From positions 43,070 to 107,069 of the forward strand of contig JAHCIT010000011.1 in the NCBI GenBank assembly GCA_026129095.1: a stretch of 64,000 nt of DNA, written 5' to 3'. Both the position numbers and the translations under genes were made by a program. The DNA is from Deltaproteobacteria bacterium (GTDB taxonomy: Bacteria; JAGRBM01; JAHCIT01). Of this stretch, positions 62,898-64,000 are shown piece after piece (position 1 is the first letter of the stretch; the number at the start of each line of letters is the position of its first letter). The notes under the pieces were generated by a model. The model searched no databases. It was not told the origin of the DNA and saw only the letters and a program-made list of their open reading frames with translations.

Positions 62898-63338
62898 TCA
62901 ATCGCACGGTACGATCTCCGGACTGACCGGAAAGCCTTCTGGTTGTTCTTCACTGTATCTGATTCGATTACAGTCATCCGATACAAATACCCGCATACTC
63001 TGGTCGAGAATCATGACAAATTCTGAATAACCAGAAAATACATTTAACATTCGACAAGTTCTAATAAAATTTTTATACTTACTGGATAATACTAGAGTAT
63101 CCATTCCCTCTAGAAACTCGTACATATAACACGTTTCACCTTTCTGTATTTTTGATCCCCACGCGTAATCGAATGTAATTGATCTTCCCTCCCGCACAAT
63201 AATCTCTTTCCCGCTTCTGATATGATAAGTTATATCATTTCCTGATCTGTTAACTATTTTTGCTGAAGTCCCAGACGGGCAGCCGGAACCAATTAAAGCA
63301 ATTGTCAATAAGGTGCAGACCCGCTTGCTGATTTTCAT
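62898..63338 (-). CDS. AT-rich orphan exported protein
   Basis: 146 residues with a signal sequence (KRVCTLLTIALIGSGCPSGTSA); Cys20 sits where a lipobox cysteine might be, though the preceding residues fit poorly. The mature part is charged and beta-like (ITYHIRSGKEIIVREGRSITFDYAWGSK, CYMYEFLEGMDTLVL, EFVMILDQSMRVFVSDDC). GGAGAAAG precedes the ATG. Base composition is far more AT-rich than the rest of the window. It lies 15 bp after the next gene, so the two form an operon. No homologue recognised. Confidence 0.65.
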   Translation of the reverse strand: MKISKRVCTLLTIALIGSGCPSGTSAKIVNRSGNDITYHIRSGKEIIVREGRSITFDYAWGSKIQKGETCYMYEFLEGMDTLVLSSKYKNFIRTCRMLNVFSGYSEFVMILDQSMRVFVSDDCNRIRYSEEQPEGFPVSPEIVPCD

Positions 63339-63353
63339 TCTTTCTCCATGATC

Positions 63354-63995
63354 TTACGGCATTTCAATATCCGCGCCGCCACCATACGGTGCGTTTGGAT
63401 TATGCGTCAGATGTTCCATGAAATTATACTCATGCCACCATTTATGTGGAGGCAGGAAAGTGACGGCTCCAATCACAATGGATATTGTTCCTGAAACAAT
63501 ATGAAGAGGCAGATACAGTGGGCCAAGTAATCTCCCCTGCATTACATGCACAGCTTCAACTTGATACACATGTATATTCCTTCCAATATTACCTAGTGTT
63601 GTATCTGCTTCAATGGGGCTGGTGCCCGGCTGATACAACACAGCGTCTCCAAATGTCGTCGCTGGGTTATCGAACATATTGTCTTCGTAAGTGTATATCC
63701 CATTAATATTTGCGCGGGCAATTTCGCCACTTCCTGCCACTCCAAGAGTATGCCCGACTATGTTGGTCGGCAGTCTCCACAACCGGGTCGCCATCTCGTG
63801 CAGGCTTCTCAGGTTGCTGAACACATTGGTAGCCAGCCGGGATATCGGGTCAAGAACTCCCCGGCTCAGGTTGCCAATAGCACCGAATACCGTCGGCAAC
63901 AGGCCTGGAAGCAGGCCCTTGGCCAGAATGACCGATGCCATTATCGCCAGCGACATGATGGTTGAAACGATCAGGTTCCTCACGAACTTCTTCAT
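63354..63995 (-). CDS. AT-rich orphan protein with N-terminal helix
   Basis: 213 residues; an N-terminal membrane anchor or signal (RNLIVSTIMSLAIMASVILAKGLLPGLL), then a helical region (LSRGVLDPISRLATNVFSNLRSLHEMATRLWRLP) and a segment with IYTYEDNMFDNPATTFGDAVLYQPG. A second hydrophobic stretch occurs near 165-180 (LPLHIVSGTISIVIGAVTFLPP), ending HNPNAPYGGGADIEMP. Upstream partner of the 62898 gene. Composition and lack of a recognised family suggest recent acquisition. The gene appears complete at the right edge. Confidence 0.62.
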   Translation of the reverse strand: MKKFVRNLIVSTIMSLAIMASVILAKGLLPGLLPTVFGAIGNLSRGVLDPISRLATNVFSNLRSLHEMATRLWRLPTNIVGHTLGVAGSGEIARANINGIYTYEDNMFDNPATTFGDAVLYQPGTSPIEADTTLGNIGRNIHVYQVEAVHVMQGRLLGPLYLPLHIVSGTISIVIGAVTFLPPHKWWHEYNFMEHLTHNPNAPYGGGADIEMP

Positions 63996-64000
63996 CCATT

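Noticed and set aside
62740..63030. Short plus-strand ORF at the AT-rich boundary
   Set aside because: Overlaps the 3' end of a better-supported minus-strand gene, has no ribosome binding site and spans palindromic intergenic DNA.

Overview
This 64 kb window is ordinary chromosomal DNA from a GC-rich (roughly 60-65% by eye) diderm bacterium. The outer-envelope genes show the Gram-negative cell plan: an MlaFED-type lipid transporter, FtsEX-EnvC, AsmA-like and beta-barrel proteins, and several lipoproteins. The holB-ricT-metG-tatD block, the DUF3015/DUF4105 pair, and the mix of acyl-CoA dehydrogenases and acyl-CoA ligases suggest a deltaproteobacterial-type lineage or a related candidate phylum. 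No marker gene settles the taxonomy. Apart from the 3' edge, no phage, IS, integrase or CRISPR array was seen.

Layout. 1-3.7 kb (-): methyl cycle and aspartate pathway (metK, asd, ahcY; ahcY runs off the left edge), with a structured leader in front of metK. 3.8-10.1 kb: AI-2E-family permease, ApaG, membrane-anchored metallophosphoesterase, ABC-F ATPase with an eroded second P-loop, CHAD protein, DUF2238 membrane protein. 10.1-13.4 kb (-): ribD-ribE-ribBA without an adjacent ribH. 13.4-13.8 kb (+): RNase P RNA, with a perfect 15-bp P1 helix. 13.9-27.9 kb: lipoprotein, acyl-CoA ligases, MogA, a signal-less BtuF-like protein, carotenoid oxygenase, tandem GST_N protein, acyl-CoA dehydrogenase, a RiPP-precursor-like 72-residue peptide, DUF4105 and DUF3015 proteins separated by a terminator, and an MDR oxidoreductase. 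28.0-28.1 kb (-): tRNA-Leu(CAG).

28.2-38.5 kb (-) is a ten-gene envelope array: ftsE, ftsX, envC, ctpA, divergent polysaccharide deacetylase, lipoprotein, mlaE, mlaF, mlaD and a large ABC-2-like permease coupled to mlaD by a GTGA overlap. FtsEX and its EnvC activator are adjacent, and the EnvC LytM domain lacks the zinc ligands, so the array joins division-site peptidoglycan hydrolysis to lipid trafficking. Two beta-barrel genes and a chemotaxis receptor follow.

42.5-49.4 kb holds the most unusual locus: a MoxR-type AAA+ ATPase and a 1,119-residue VWA protein, divergent from a full-length topoisomerase VI subunit A (Spo11 homologue). The topoisomerase gene has no B subunit beside it and is translationally coupled to a DUF983 zinc-ribbon membrane protein, followed by a CDF metal exporter. 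49.4-61.5 kb: AsmA-like protein, nitrilase-family amidase, isovaleryl-CoA-dehydrogenase-like enzyme, then holB-ricT-metG and a TatD/radical-SAM fusion, and a TPR protein. 61.5-64 kb: TetR regulator, a secreted protein, and two AT-rich orphan genes that look acquired.

All calls come from reading the sequence. Family names rest on motif recognition from memory, and no database search was run.
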